A stretch of 64,000 nt of DNA from Kitasatospora gansuensis (GCF_014203705.1 NZ_JACHJR010000001.1:3906001-3970000); one strand, 5' to 3'. Shown: positions 1 to 9,424, numbered from the stretch's first letter. The notes: generated by a model not told the origin, from the sequence alone. Numbers and translations: made by a program.

Positions 1-282
1 CATGCCCTCGAGCTGCGGGTCCTCGTCGACCATCTGACGCAGCCGCTCGTTGGCGCCGTGCACCGCGTCGTTCAGCAGGGTGAGCAGGTCGGCGCCGGGT
101 ACGTCCTCGTCCAGCCGGACGATCGAACCGAGCACCTCGGAGGAGGCGACCTCGCCGGCCGCCGCCCCGCCCATGCCGTCGGCCACCGCCAACAGCCGCG
201 GGCCGGCGTAGCCGGAGTCCTCGTTCCCCTCCCGGATCAGCCCCTTGTGGGATCCGGCGGCGAAGCGCAGCACGAGACTCAT
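1..282 (-). CDS. pstP: PP2C-type Ser/Thr protein phosphatase, N-terminal part (cut by window edge)
   Basis: The 94 visible codons start at ATG (280-282) and run off the left edge, so only the N-terminus is present. The residues show PP2C hallmarks: a GLIREGNED segment near residue 14, which carries a metal-binding acidic residue, and VADGMGGAAAGE near residue 33, the canonical PPM motif. In actinobacteria this phosphatase dephosphorylates PknA/PknB and their FHA-domain substrates and is encoded just downstream of fhaA-fhaB, exactly as here (50 nt after the fhaB stop). By family knowledge it acts at the cytoplasmic membrane in cell-wall and division signalling. The membrane anchor and C-terminus cannot be seen. 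Confidence 0.9.
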   Translation of the reverse strand, partial: MSLVLRFAAGSHKGLIREGNEDSGYAGPRLLAVADGMGGAAAGEVASSEVLGSIVRLDEDVPGADLLTLLNDAVHGANERLRQMVDEDPQLEGM

Positions 283-332
283 GCGGTCCGAGCCCTCCTT
301 CGGGTGGACGGTGTGCTGTCCCTCATGCGCCG

Positions 333-857
333 CTACTTCCGCAGTTCGATGACGGTCCTGCCGATTCGGATCGGCATGCCCGGTTGGAGCGGCGTCGGCG
401 TGGTGAGCCGCTGCCGGTCCAGATAGGTGCCGTTGGTGGAGCCTAGATCCTCGACCGTCCACTGCCCAGTCTGATCCGGATAGATCCTGGCATGACGGGA
501 GGACGCGTAGTCGTCGTCCAGCACGATCGTGGAGTCATGGGCCCGGCCCAGGGTGATGGTCTGCCCCTGCAGGGCGACCGTGGTGCCGGCCAACGAGCCC
601 TGGACGACCACGAGTTGGGTCGGCCCGCCGCGGCGGCGACCGCCCTGGGTGGGCGGCCCGGACGACTGCTGCGGCGGCCTGGCGGGCCCGCCGGGACCGG
701 CCGTCGCGGGCGCCGGGGCGGCCGAGCGGCGGGCGGTGCGCTGGTTCACCTTGGTGCCGAACAGGTCACTGCGGATCACCTGCACGGCCACGATGACGAA
801 CAGCCACAGCACAGCCAGGAAGCCCAGCCGCATGACCGTCAGGGTCAGTTCTGACAT
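333..857 (-). CDS. fhaB: FHA domain-containing membrane protein FhaB/FipA-like
   Basis: A 174-residue protein. One N-terminal transmembrane helix (about residues 8-28) is followed by a basic, Pro/Gly/Ala-rich linker (40-80) and a C-terminal FHA domain. The FHA phosphothreonine-binding signatures are present: GR at 104-105, SSRHARI at 119-125 and GSTNG at 139-143. FHA domains bind Thr-phosphorylated partners; FhaB-type proteins link PknA/B signalling to peptidoglycan synthesis and division. The ATG at 857 is preferred because it places the membrane helix at the extreme N-terminus and lies 11 nt after the fhaA stop; the same frame is open far upstream, but that part is antisense-like composition inside fhaA. 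Co-transcribed with fhaA and pstP. Confidence 0.92.
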   Translation of the reverse strand: MSELTLTVMRLGFLAVLWLFVIVAVQVIRSDLFGTKVNQRTARRSAAPAPATAGPGGPARPPQQSSGPPTQGGRRRGGPTQLVVVQGSLAGTTVALQGQTITLGRAHDSTIVLDDDYASSRHARIYPDQTGQWTVEDLGSTNGTYLDRQRLTTPTPLQPGMPIRIGRTVIELRK

Positions 858-868
858 AACCGCGCGCT

Positions 869-1738
869 CTACCCTTCGACCTGTCGGTAGACGATGGTGG
901 TGCTGCCCAGGACGATCCGTGAGCCGTCGCGGAGCGTAGCGCGCTGGGTGTGCTGTCCGTCCACCACGATGCCGTTGGTCGAGCCGAGGTCCAGCACCAT
1001 CGCGGGTGTCCCCGGACGGATCTCGGCGTGCTTGCGGGAGACCCCGGGGTCGTCGATCCGCACGTCGGCCTCGGTGGAGCGGCCGAGCACGCAGGCGTTC
1101 CCGGTGATCTGGTGCCGCTGCCCGTTGACCTCGATCCAGCGCCGGGTGGCGGCGCCGGTGTGGCCCGCCCCGGGGAACGGCCGGACGTTGCCGCCCGGCT
1201 GAGGGGGCGTCGGAGGCATCGACGGGGGCGCGGCGGGTGGCGGCGGCGCACCGTACGGGGCCGCGCCCTGCTGCTGCCACGGTGCGCCGGGGGCCGGCGG
1301 GGTCGGCGGTCGGCCGTACCCGGGCGGGGCTCCCGGTGCGGGGGCCGGCGGCGCGGGCGGCTGCTCGGAGGCCAGCGTGCGGCTGCGCACCCGGTAGAGC
1401 CCGGTGTCCAGGTCGTCCGCCTTCTCCAGGCTGACCTGGAGCGGCCCCATGAAGCTGTACCGCTGCGCCTCGGCGTACTCGCGCACCATCCCGGCCAGCT
1501 CGGTGCCGAGCTGGCCCGAGTAGGGGCTGAGCCGCTCGTGGTCGTGCGGGCTGAGCTCGACGATGAAGTCGTTCGGCACCACGGTGCGGTCGCGGTTCCA
1601 GATGGTGGCGTTGTTGTCGCACTCGCGCTGGAGCGCGCCCGCGATCTCCACGGGCTGGACCTCGGACTTGAACACCTTGGCGAAGGTGCCGTTCACGAGA
1701 CCTTCGAGTCGCTGCTCGAACTTCTTCAGTACTCCCAC
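869..1738 (-). CDS. fhaA: DUF3662 and FHA domain protein FhaA
   Basis: A 289-residue cytoplasmic protein. The N-terminal DUF3662 domain covers about residues 5-115, a long Pro/Ala/Gly-rich linker follows (125-190), and the C-terminal FHA domain spans 200-286. Phosphothreonine-binding motifs are GRS at 219-221, SRKHAEI at 234-240 and LGSTNG at 251-256. In mycobacteria FhaA binds phosphorylated MviN/MurJ and regulates peptidoglycan precursor flipping; the same role is inferred here. The start is GTG (1736-1738), preceded on the coding strand by an AAGGGGG-like ribosome binding site. First gene of the leftward fhaA-fhaB-pstP operon. Confidence 0.93.
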   Translation of the reverse strand: MGVLKKFEQRLEGLVNGTFAKVFKSEVQPVEIAGALQRECDNNATIWNRDRTVVPNDFIVELSPHDHERLSPYSGQLGTELAGMVREYAEAQRYSFMGPLQVSLEKADDLDTGLYRVRSRTLASEQPPAPPAPAPGAPPGYGRPPTPPAPGAPWQQQGAAPYGAPPPPAAPPSMPPTPPQPGGNVRPFPGAGHTGAATRRWIEVNGQRHQITGNACVLGRSTEADVRIDDPGVSRKHAEIRPGTPAMVLDLGSTNGIVVDGQHTQRATLRDGSRIVLGSTTIVYRQVEG

Positions 1739-2111
1739 TGGGGCACCCCCTTCCTAGGGGTCCGATCCGGCCGCTGCTCGGGGACCGACAGCGGTACTTC
1801 CGTGCTGATCGTATCCACGCCGGGGCCATCCGTACGGTTCCCCGGGCACGGCGGGCCGCAAGCCAGGGCTACCCGGAGCGGGCCGGGCTCACCCCTCGCT
1901 CACCCGTTCGCCTGCACCCGACCGGCCCCCGATCGGGGTGCTCCGCCGACTGCCGCGCTCCGGTTGCGGACCGCCGCGGGAAGGGATTCGTAGTGCACCC
2001 GCAGGTCGTGCTAATGTTTTCCACGTCGGAAGGGGCAGCCGCAAGGCAGCCGGACGGAAGGCCAGCGAGACTCAGGTCGAGCCAGTCGGAAGAACTTACG
2101 GCGACACCCAT
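1739..2111. other. Intergenic region between fhaA and tRNA-Leu
   Basis: No convincing gene is seen in these 373 bp. They must hold the leftward fhaA promoter and the rightward tRNA promoter. The segment near 2006-2035 is relatively AT-richer (GTGCTAATGTTTTCC), as expected for the tRNA promoter zone, but no clear -35/-10 pair could be assigned. Confidence 0.5.
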
Positions 2112-2198
2112 GCGCGGGTGGCGGAATAGGCAGACGCGCTGGATTCAGGTTCCAGTGCCCGAAAGGGCGTGGGGGTTCAACTCCCCCCTCGCGCACCA
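2112..2198 (+). tRNA. tRNA-Leu, anticodon CAG
   Basis: A complete class II tRNA fold is visible. The acceptor strands GCGCGGG (2112-2118) and CTCGCGC (2188-2194) pair with one G-U; the discriminator A and an encoded CCA follow (2195-2198). The anticodon arm CTGGA/TCCAG encloses a 7-nt loop with anticodon CAG at 2146-2148, reading CUG leucine codons. A long variable arm with a GCCC/GGGC stem (about 2157-2168) and a T-arm GGGGG-TTCAACT-CCCCC complete it. The long variable arm is characteristic of Leu tRNAs. Confidence 0.97.
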
Positions 2199-2200
2199 GC

Positions 2201-2241
2201 AAAGGGTGCCTCTCGAAAGAGAGGCACCCTTTCTTGTTTTT
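2201..2241 (+). terminator. Rho-independent terminator after tRNA-Leu
   Basis: A perfect 14-bp stem (AAAGGGTGCCTCTC at 2201-2214, GAGAGGCACCCTTT at 2219-2232) with a GAAA tetraloop is followed by CTTGTTTTT. It begins 2 nt after the encoded CCA, an almost textbook intrinsic terminator and an unusually U-rich one for this GC-rich genome. Confidence 0.95.
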
Positions 2242-2526
2242 CCCGGGACCGGCCGGTCGTGCCAGGTCCGGACGGGTTCGTCGGATTGACGGAGGATCAG
2301 GGCCGGACGGAGTAGTGCGGCGGACCGGCCGTCCCGTGTCCGAACTGTCATTTGGGCCTGGTACAACCTCTCTGGGGGAAGTCCGTTCGACTGTTCGGTG
2401 GCATGTCCGTTTCTTCCTGCTTTTGGATGAATTGGTCTGCGCCGACGGGGGTTGAGCAGCCATCAAGGTGACGATCTGTCGGATTTCTCCGCGTTTCCGC
2501 ACCCACCCATCCCAAGGAGAACGCGG

Positions 2527-5484
2527 ATGCAACGAGCACGACGGTCAGCCGGCCGCGCCACCGCACTGATAGCCGCGACGGCGGCCCTGGTCGCCGGAGC
2601 CGGCCTGCCGGTCGCCACCGCGACCGCCGCCGACAGCGCGACCGAGCGGGTCGGCAGCGCCCCGGTGGCCCCGAAGGGTGCCGTCCGGACGGACGCGCCC
2701 ACCGGTGGCACCGAGCTGGACCTGAGCATCACCCTGGAGCCGCGCAACGCGGCGGAGCTCGCGGGCTTCGTCAACGCGGTCTCCACCCCGGGCTCGCCGC
2801 AGTACGGCCAGTACCTGGCCACCGGCGAGTTCGGCCGACGTTTCGGTGCCACCCCGGCCGCCGTCGAGAGTGTCCGCAAGGCGCTCCGGGCCGCCGGTCT
2901 GACGCCGGGTGAGGTCGGGGCCAACGGCCTGACCATCCCGGTGAAGGCCACTGTCGAGCAGGCCGCCAAGGCCTTCGACACCGGCTTCGCCGGCTACCGG
3001 CTGGCCGATGGCTCGACCGCCCTCGCCAACACCGAGGCCCCGGCCCTGCGCGGCGGCGCCGCCAAGCTGGTGGCCGGTGTGACCGGCCTGGAGACGGTCG
3101 GCAAGCAGAAGCCGCGGAACGCCCTCAAGCAGCGCATCGCGGTCCCCAGGACGGACGCGACCGGCGTGGAGCCGCGCAACATCGGCTCCACCCCGAGCCT
3201 GTGCAGCAGCTGGCGGAACTTCCTGGCCACGCCGAACCAGAACAGCGACGCCCGCTACGACGGCGTGGACTACTACAGCTCGGGCGCACTGGCCGAGGCG
3301 TACGACGTCAACGGGCTCGCGGACGGCGCGGCCGGCAGCACCGTCGCGGTGATCTCCTTCGAGAACTACTCGTACGAGGCGATCCAGGCCTACCAGGCCT
3401 GCAACGGCACCAAGGCCGCGGTCAGCAACGTCCGGGTCGGTGGCGTGGACGCCCCGCCGGACGTCGAGAACGGCGAGGGCGGCGAGACCGCGCTCGACGT
3501 GGAGACCATCGCCAGCCTCGCCCCCGGCGCCTCGATCCTGGTCTACCAGGGCGCGAACACCGGCCAGGGCGTCCTGGACACCTACCGGCGTGTGGTCGAC
3601 GAGAACCGCGCCCAGGTGATCTCGGTGAGCTGGGGCCGCTGCGAGGCGCGCCGCGACAGCTCGGCCGAGAACACGCTGAACCTGACGCTCCAGCAGGCCG
3701 CCGCCCAGGGCCAGTCCGTGGTGGTCGCCTCCGGCGACGCGGGCTCGACCGACTGCGGCTCGGAGAACCCGACCCTGCTGAACGTGGACAGCCCGGCCTC
3801 GCAGCCGTACGCCACCGGCATCGGCGGCACCTCGCACAGCGGCCTGGGCAAGTTCCCCGGCCCGATCTCGGTCTGGAACACCGGTGGCGGCGGTGGCGGC
3901 GGTGGCGTCTCCACCCGCTGGGCACTGAGCAACACCACCTTCCCGTGGAACTCGGCCACCGCCCCCGGCTACAGCAACCTGTGCGGCGCCGTGGCCGGCC
4001 AGACCTGCCGTCAGGTCCCGGACGTCTCCGCGCTGGCCGACCCGAACGTCGGCTACCTGGTGGCGGACTACGCGACCGCCAGCACCGCGTACATCGGCAT
4101 CTACGGCGGCACCAGCGGCGCCGCCCCGCTGTGGGCCGCGCTGATCGCGCAGGCCAACGCCTCCACCGCGTGCGCCGCCAAGGGCCCGGTCGGCTACCTC
4201 AACCCGAAGCTGCGCGCCCTGACCGGCAACAGCTCCGCGCTGAACGACGTCACCCTCGGCAACAACGACATCGGCGGGGTGGGCAAGTACGCCGCCGCGG
4301 CCGGGTACGACCTGGCCTCCGGCGCGGGTTCGCCGAAGGGCCGGGGCCTGATCAACGCGCTCTGCCAGGCGCTGCCGGTGCAGCCGGCCGGTACCTTCAA
4401 GCCGGTCCAGCCGGAGCGTCTGCTGGACACCCGGGACACCGGCAAGGTGGCCGGCCTCGGCACCGCGTCGGTCCAGGTCACCGGCCGGGCCGGGGTGCCC
4501 GCGGGTGCCACCGCCGCGGTGCTGAACGTCACGGTCACCGACGTCGCCGCGGGCGGCTACCTCACCGCGTACCCCTCGGGGACGCCCAAGCCGACCTCGT
4601 CCAACCTGAACTGGGCCGGCGGTCTGACCGTGCCGAACCTGGTCACCGTGCCGATCGGCGCGGACGGCAAGGTCAACCTGTTCAACGGCAGCGGCTCGCC
4701 GTCGCACTTCATCGCGGACATCTCCGGCTACTACGTCGCGGGCACCAGCGGTTCGACCCTCACCCCGGCGGGCCCGACCCGGCTGCTGGACACCCGGGAG
4801 AACGCGAGCACCCTGGCCGCCGGCCAGTCGCTGGACCTCCAGGTCTCCGGCCGGGCCGGTCTGCCCGCCTCCGGGATCACCGCGGTGATCCTGAACACCA
4901 CGGTCGACCGCGCCCAGGGCGGCGGTTACCTGACCGCCTGGCCGTCCGGCCAGCCCCGCCCGGTCTCGTCCAACCTGAACTGGGTGCCCGGGCAGGTGGT
5001 GCCGAACCTGGTGATCGTGCCGGTCGGTGCCAACGGCAAGGTCAGCCTGTTCAACGGCAGTGGCGGCCGGGTCGACGTGATCGCCGACGTGTTCGGCTAC
5101 TTCTCGGCCGACGCGGCCGGCGGCAAGTTCCACAACGCGGGCCCGAAGCGGCTGATGGACACCCGTAGCGGCCAGGGTGCGCCCCAGCCCGCCGCGCTGA
5201 CCAACAACCAGGTGGTGCACCTCAACCTGGACGACAACGGCGCGCTCAAGGGCGCCACCTCGGTGGTGCTCAACGTCACGGTGACCGAGACCACCGACGG
5301 CGGCTACCTGAACGTCTGGCCGGGCAACACCGCCCGCCCGGGCTCCTCGAACCTGAACTGGTCGAAGGGCAAGACGATCGCCAACCTGGTGACCGTGCCG
5401 ATCAAGGACGGCGTGGTCGACCTCGCCGCGTCCAGCGGCGGCACCACCCAGGTCATCGTGGACCTGTTCGGCTACTACAGCTGA
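2527..5484 (+). CDS. Secreted S53 family (sedolisin/kumamolisin) peptidase with three C-terminal repeats
   Basis: A 985-residue exported serine-carboxyl peptidase. Residues 1-36 form a signal peptide (basic start, hydrophobic core, ATAADS cleavage region). The activation prodomain covers about 60-195 and the S53 catalytic domain about 215-615. The triad is visible as E320 and D324 in GGETALDVET and S530 in GGTSGAAP; an ASGDAG segment near 401-406 carries the likely oxyanion Asp. A poly-Gly stretch (453-460) lies in the catalytic domain. Three repeats follow (about 629-737, 750-860, 873-985), each with an LLDTR-type start, an SSNLNW middle and a VADxxGYY-type end. ATG 2527 is chosen because AAGGAGA lies 6 nt upstream. 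A separate window protein at 43348-46155 carries the same repeats. Confidence 0.93.
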   Translation: MQRARRSAGRATALIAATAALVAGAGLPVATATAADSATERVGSAPVAPKGAVRTDAPTGGTELDLSITLEPRNAAELAGFVNAVSTPGSPQYGQYLATGEFGRRFGATPAAVESVRKALRAAGLTPGEVGANGLTIPVKATVEQAAKAFDTGFAGYRLADGSTALANTEAPALRGGAAKLVAGVTGLETVGKQKPRNALKQRIAVPRTDATGVEPRNIGSTPSLCSSWRNFLATPNQNSDARYDGVDYYSSGALAEAYDVNGLADGAAGSTVAVISFENYSYEAIQAYQACNGTKAAVSNVRVGGVDAPPDVENGEGGETALDVETIASLAPGASILVYQGANTGQGVLDTYRRVVDENRAQVISVSWGRCEARRDSSAENTLNLTLQQAAAQGQSVVVASGDAGSTDCGSENPTLLNVDSPASQPYATGIGGTSHSGLGKFPGPISVWNTGGGGGGGGVSTRWALSNTTFPWNSATAPGYSNLCGAVAGQTCRQVPDVSALADPNVGYLVADYATASTAYIGIYGGTSGAAPLWAALIAQANASTACAAKGPVGYLNPKLRALTGNSSALNDVTLGNNDIGGVGKYAAAAGYDLASGAGSPKGRGLINALCQALPVQPAGTFKPVQPERLLDTRDTGKVAGLGTASVQVTGRAGVPAGATAAVLNVTVTDVAAGGYLTAYPSGTPKPTSSNLNWAGGLTVPNLVTVPIGADGKVNLFNGSGSPSHFIADISGYYVAGTSGSTLTPAGPTRLLDTRENASTLAAGQSLDLQVSGRAGLPASGITAVILNTTVDRAQGGGYLTAWPSGQPRPVSSNLNWVPGQVVPNLVIVPVGANGKVSLFNGSGGRVDVIADVFGYFSADAAGGKFHNAGPKRLMDTRSGQGAPQPAALTNNQVVHLNLDDNGALKGATSVVLNVTVTETTDGGYLNVWPGNTARPGSSNLNWSKGKTIANLVTVPIKDGVVDLAASSGGTTQVIVDLFGYYS

Positions 5485-5504
5485 CCCGTCCCCGGTAGTA
5501 CTCC

Positions 5505-5535
5505 GGCGCCCTCCCGTGCTTCACGGGAGGGCGCC
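5505..5535. terminator. Bidirectional hairpin terminator between S53 peptidase and sensor kinase
   Basis: GGCGCCCTCCCGTG (5505-5518) and CACGGGAGGGCGCC (5522-5535) form a perfect 14-bp stem with a 3-nt loop. It lies between two convergent genes, 21 nt after the peptidase stop and 5 nt before the kinase stop, so it probably serves both strands. No U-tract is present, as is common in streptomycetes. Confidence 0.85.
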
Positions 5536-5540
5536 GTTCG

Positions 5541-6671
5541 CTATTCCCCCGCCGCGGGCAGCTCGGCCCGGACCACGAAACCGCCCTCCGGGGTGGGCGC
5601 CGCGAGCAGGCTGCCGCCCAGCAGGACGGCCCGCTCGCGCAGCCCGACCAGGCCGTGACCGCCGCCTGGCAGGGCCTGCGCGGTGTCCGCCGGCCGGGTC
5701 GGCGGGCCGTTCCTGACCTCGACCTGCAGCCGGGTGCCGCGGGTGCTGAGCCGGACCTCCACGGCCGCGCCGGGGGCGTGCTTGCTGATGTTGGTGAGCG
5801 CCTCCTGGACGGTCCGGAAGGCGGCCCGCTCGACCGCCTCCGGCCAGGGCCGGTCCCCGGACACCAGGCTGCTGCTGACGGTCAGTCCGCTGTTCTCGAT
5901 CAGCCGGGGCAGATCGGCCAGCCGGGGCTGCGGGGCGAGCGGATCAGCGCTCCGTACGCCGGCCGCGCGGAGCACCCCGACCATCTGCCGGAGCTCCTCC
6001 AGGGTGCGTACCGAGAGCTCCCGGATGGTCCGCGCGGTGGCCTGCGCGGCCGGGTCGGCGGTGCTCACCTGGAGCGCCCCGGCCTGAATGCTGATCAGGC
6101 TGACCTGGTGCGAGACCACATCGTGCATCTCCCGGGCCAGCCGGGCCCGCTCGGTGCTCAGCACCCGGTCGGCGAGCAGCCGGTTCTCCCGGTGCCGACC
6201 CTCGGTCAGCTCGTCCAGCCGGGCGGCCAGTTCGGTCCTGGTCCTGGCCAGCAGGCCGATCGCGGCCGGTGCGGCGCCGAGCATCACGCACTGGATGGCG
6301 TACAGCGCGTTGTCCCGGTCGAGCGCCAGCGGGTGGTCCTCCAGCGGCCAGTGGAAGAACTCGACCAGCGCGAAGACGCTGGCGCAGAGTGTGGTGGTGC
6401 GCAGCCCGGGCCGGTACGCGGCGACCGAGTAGACCGCGGTGATCGGGGCGATCCAGATGTAGTTCACGAAGGTGCCGGGCAGCACCAGCAGCAGGGTCAG
6501 CAGCGGGCAGCGCCGGCGCAGCAGCAGCGCCCCGGTGGCCAGCCCGGAGAGCGTGAGTTCCCACCAGGAGGAGTTCTTGGCGACCAGCGCGGCGTCCATG
6601 GCGGCCAGCAGCACCGGCAGCAGCAGCATCGGCCAGGGCGCGGTCAGCCGGGCTCTGGCGGTGGCTCTCAT
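5541..6671 (-). CDS. Two-component sensor histidine kinase (NarL/HisKA_3 class)
   Basis: A 376-residue membrane kinase. About five hydrophobic segments lie in residues 12-145, without a large extracellular domain, so the signal is probably sensed in or at the membrane. A short coiled linker precedes the HisKA_3 dimerisation domain, with the phosphoacceptor H183 in LAREMHDVVSHQ. The ATPase domain covers about 270-373, with TNISKHA (N box) and GGHGLVGLRERA (G box). It autophosphorylates and should pass phosphate to the response regulator at 6668-7339. The two genes overlap by 4 nt (ATGA), indicating translational coupling, with the regulator first. Its ligand is unknown. Confidence 0.93.
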   Translation of the reverse strand: MRATARARLTAPWPMLLLPVLLAAMDAALVAKNSSWWELTLSGLATGALLLRRRCPLLTLLLVLPGTFVNYIWIAPITAVYSVAAYRPGLRTTTLCASVFALVEFFHWPLEDHPLALDRDNALYAIQCVMLGAAPAAIGLLARTRTELAARLDELTEGRHRENRLLADRVLSTERARLAREMHDVVSHQVSLISIQAGALQVSTADPAAQATARTIRELSVRTLEELRQMVGVLRAAGVRSADPLAPQPRLADLPRLIENSGLTVSSSLVSGDRPWPEAVERAAFRTVQEALTNISKHAPGAAVEVRLSTRGTRLQVEVRNGPPTRPADTAQALPGGGHGLVGLRERAVLLGGSLLAAPTPEGGFVVRAELPAAGE

Positions 6672-7339
6672 GCGCCCGGCTCGGGCGGGGTCCGGACCAG
6701 CCCGGCGCGGTTGGCCAGCACGGCGGCCTGCACCCGGTTGGCGGCGCCGAGCTTCCCGAGGATGGCGCTGATGTGGTCCTTGACGGTGCCGGTGCCGAGG
6801 AACAGCCGGTCGGCGATCTCGGCGTTCGACAGGCCCTCGCCGAGCAGCGCCAGCACGTCCAGCTCACGCCCCGTCAGGCTGCGGGCCAGCGCCGCCGCCT
6901 CGGCGTCCGGGCCGCCGCCCTCGACGTAGCCGCTGATCACGGTGCGGGCCACGGTCGGCGAGAGCACGCTGCCGCCGGCCGCCAGCACCCGGACGGCGTG
7001 CACCAGCTGTTCGGGGGCGGTGTCCTTGAGCATGAAGCCGGCCGCCCCGGCGCGCAGCGCGGTGCCGATGTACTCGTCGGTGTCGAAGGTGGTCAGCATG
7101 GCCACCGCCGGGGGGTTCGGCAGGGCGCGCAGCCGGCGCAGCACCGAGATGCCGTCCAGGTCGGGCATCCGGATGTCGAGCAGCACCACGTGCGGACGCA
7201 GCTGGGTGACCTTCTCCTCCGCCAGGCCACCCGAACAGTCGCCGACCACCTCCAGGTCGGGGGCCGAGCCGACGATCAGGCCAAGGCCGGAGCGGACCAG
7301 GATCTCGTCGTCCACGATCAGGACGCGGATCGCCGTCAT
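6668..7339 (-). CDS. LuxR/NarL-family response regulator
   Basis: A 223-residue regulator. The receiver domain (1-122) has the acidic pair D10/D11, phosphoacceptor D55 in LLDIRMPD, the conserved T in MLTTFDTD near 83, and a Lys in MLKDTAPEQ near 105. The C-terminal LuxR helix-turn-helix (about 152-212) reads LTGRELDVLALLGEGLSNAE. It partners the kinase that it overlaps by 4 nt. Targets are unknown; no clear dyad was found in its own upstream region. Confidence 0.95.
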   Translation of the reverse strand: MTAIRVLIVDDEILVRSGLGLIVGSAPDLEVVGDCSGGLAEEKVTQLRPHVVLLDIRMPDLDGISVLRRLRALPNPPAVAMLTTFDTDEYIGTALRAGAAGFMLKDTAPEQLVHAVRVLAAGGSVLSPTVARTVISGYVEGGGPDAEAAALARSLTGRELDVLALLGEGLSNAEIADRLFLGTGTVKDHISAILGKLGAANRVQAAVLANRAGLVRTPPEPGA

Positions 7340-7570
7340 GGTCTCTCCCTCGGGGTGGTGGGGCGGCTGGTGCTCCGAGCCTAGGGGCAGGTCGGAGCGG
7401 GTGTGACGGCGGCCGGAGGGAGACCACCCCCGCCGTTCGGCGGGGTGCGGAATCCGCTACCGGGTTCACGTAATTCTCATCCGCTGTGAGCAACCATGGA
7501 ATGCGGTGTAACCGCCCGTAGGTGATCTCGTGCGGATGCGCCCCCACAACTGATCGTTTGGAATTGAGCT

Positions 7571-9424
7571 GTGTCCTCCACCGTGAAGCCGGAGCCTCCG
7601 AGCACCACCCCTGACGAGCGCCCCGGCGCCGCCGCCCGGCTGCTGGCCCGCTGGCGGCCCAGGGCCGCCCGGGCGACCGTCTGGTACCTGCGTCTGCTGG
7701 CCCTGCTGAACGTGGTGGCGGTGCTCGCCGTCCCGTTCCGGGACCAGGTCCAGACGCACAACGAGGGCGAGTACTTCACCCCGTACCTGATGACCGCGGG
7801 CCTGACCTCGGCGGTCCTGTCGCTGCTGCTCGCGGTGGCGATGCGGCGTCGCAAGCGGGCCGCGTGGATCTTCAACACGGTGGTCTCGGGGCTGTTCTTC
7901 CTGCTCTACCTGGCCGCGATGGTCTGGACGGAGGACGGGGTCCGGTTCAACCACCACGCGTTCAACTACTTCTCCACCGTGCTCACCGGGCTGTTCTTCC
8001 TGGCCCTGCTGGTCGGGCGCAAGGAGTTCACCTCCAAGGGTGACCGCTCCAACCCGAAGGCGGCGGTGGCGGCCTTCGCGGGCGGCCTGCTGCTGGGCGG
8101 CGGGATCGGCGCGCTGCTGGTCGGGATGACCAACACGGTCGCCGGGGCCGGCTTCGGCGACCGGTTCGGCTACTCGATCGCCCGGATGATCACGCTCCAG
8201 CCGACCGAGCACGCCTCCAGCGTGATCTCCGTCCCCACCTGGGTGAACGGGTCGATCAACCTGATGAGCGCGGTGCTCTTCCTGCTGGTGATGTACGTGG
8301 CGTTCCGCTCGCCGCGCGGGCAGGAGCTGCTGACCCCCGAGGACGAGCTGCAGCTGCGCACGCTGCTGGACAAGCAGGGCGAGCGCGACTCGCTCGGCTA
8401 CTTCGCGCTGCGCCGGGACAAGGCCGTGATCTTCTCCCCCAGCGGCAAGGCGGCCGTCGCCTACCGGGTGCTCGGCGGCGTCTCGCTCGCCTCCGGCGAC
8501 CCGATCGGCGACCCGGAGGCCTGGCCGGGCGCGATCGACGCCTGGCTGTCCGAGGCCCGCGAGCACGCCTGGGTCCCCGCGGTGATGGGCGCCTCCGAGG
8601 ACGCCGGCGTGATCTACGCCCGGCACGGCCTGGACGCCCTCGAACTCGGCGACGAGGCGATCGTCGAACTCGACGAGTTCTCTCTCGACGGCCGCGCGAT
8701 GCGGGTGGTCCGGCAGGCGTACAACCGGGTCAAGCGGGCCGGGTACACCGTCCGGGTCCGCCGCCACGAGGACATCCCCGAGGCGGAGATGGCCGAGCTG
8801 GTCCACAAGGCCGACCACTGGCGTGACGGCGCCACCGAGCGCGGCTTCTCGATGGCGCTGGGCCGCCTCGGCGACCCGGACGACGGCCGTTGCGTGATGC
8901 TCGAGTGCCACGACGCCGACGGCGAACTGCAGGCGCTGCTGAGCTTCGTCCCCTGGGGCGCGAACGGACTGTCGCTGGACCTGATGCGCCGTGCCCGGGA
9001 CACCGAGAACGGCCTGATGGAGTTCATGGTGATCGAACTCCTCCAGCGCGCCAAGGAGGTCGACCTGGAGCGCGTCTCGCTGAACTTCGCGATGTTCCGC
9101 TCGGTCTTCGAGCGCGGCTCGAAGCTCGGCGCCGGTCCTGTGCTGCGGCTGTGGCGCTCCGTCCTGGGCTTCTTCTCCCGCTGGTGGCAGATCGAGTCCC
9201 TCTATCGGGCGAACGCCAAGTACCGGCCCATCTGGGAGCCGCGTTATCTGCTGTTCGAGAAGAGCAGCGAGATTCCCCGGATCGGCATCGCCAGCGCCCG
9301 CGCCGAGGGTTTCATCACCGCCCCCAGTCTTCCCGCCCTGTTCCGCCGTCGGCACGCCCGGCCCACCGCCGATTCGGCGGCTGCGGCCAGCTTGCCGGTC
9401 CCGGAACGCGGCGGGGAGGGATAG
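7571..9424 (+). CDS. DUF2156 integral membrane protein, phosphatidylglycerol lysyltransferase-like
   Basis: A 617-residue protein. The N-terminal half has about six hydrophobic helices (residues 38-60, 70-90, 98-118, 130-150, 175-195, 228-250). The cytoplasmic C-terminal half (about 275-590) is a DUF2156/GNAT-like aminoacyltransferase domain of the MprF/LysX type, recognisable by VAYRVLGGVSLASGDPIGDP, DLMRRARDTENGLMEFMV and LNFAMFRSVFERG. MprF-like enzymes transfer an amino acid from tRNA to phosphatidylglycerol, altering envelope charge. No lysyl-tRNA synthetase domain is fused, unlike mycobacterial LysX. The start is GTG 7571. It ends in the arm of a hairpin at 9424 and is followed by a membrane gene that may be functionally linked. 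Confidence 0.85.
   Translation: MSSTVKPEPPSTTPDERPGAAARLLARWRPRAARATVWYLRLLALLNVVAVLAVPFRDQVQTHNEGEYFTPYLMTAGLTSAVLSLLLAVAMRRRKRAAWIFNTVVSGLFFLLYLAAMVWTEDGVRFNHHAFNYFSTVLTGLFFLALLVGRKEFTSKGDRSNPKAAVAAFAGGLLLGGGIGALLVGMTNTVAGAGFGDRFGYSIARMITLQPTEHASSVISVPTWVNGSINLMSAVLFLLVMYVAFRSPRGQELLTPEDELQLRTLLDKQGERDSLGYFALRRDKAVIFSPSGKAAVAYRVLGGVSLASGDPIGDPEAWPGAIDAWLSEAREHAWVPAVMGASEDAGVIYARHGLDALELGDEAIVELDEFSLDGRAMRVVRQAYNRVKRAGYTVRVRRHEDIPEAEMAELVHKADHWRDGATERGFSMALGRLGDPDDGRCVMLECHDADGELQALLSFVPWGANGLSLDLMRRARDTENGLMEFMVIELLQRAKEVDLERVSLNFAMFRSVFERGSKLGAGPVLRLWRSVLGFFSRWWQIESLYRANAKYRPIWEPRYLLFEKSSEIPRIGIASARAEGFITAPSLPALFRRRHARPTADSAAAASLPVPERGGEG

Noticed and set aside
2545..5220. Very long open frame antisense to the S53 peptidase
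   Set aside because: High GC leaves antisense frames open. The + strand gene has a signal peptide, catalytic motifs and a ribosome binding site; the antisense product is a Gly/Arg/Ala-rich composition artefact.
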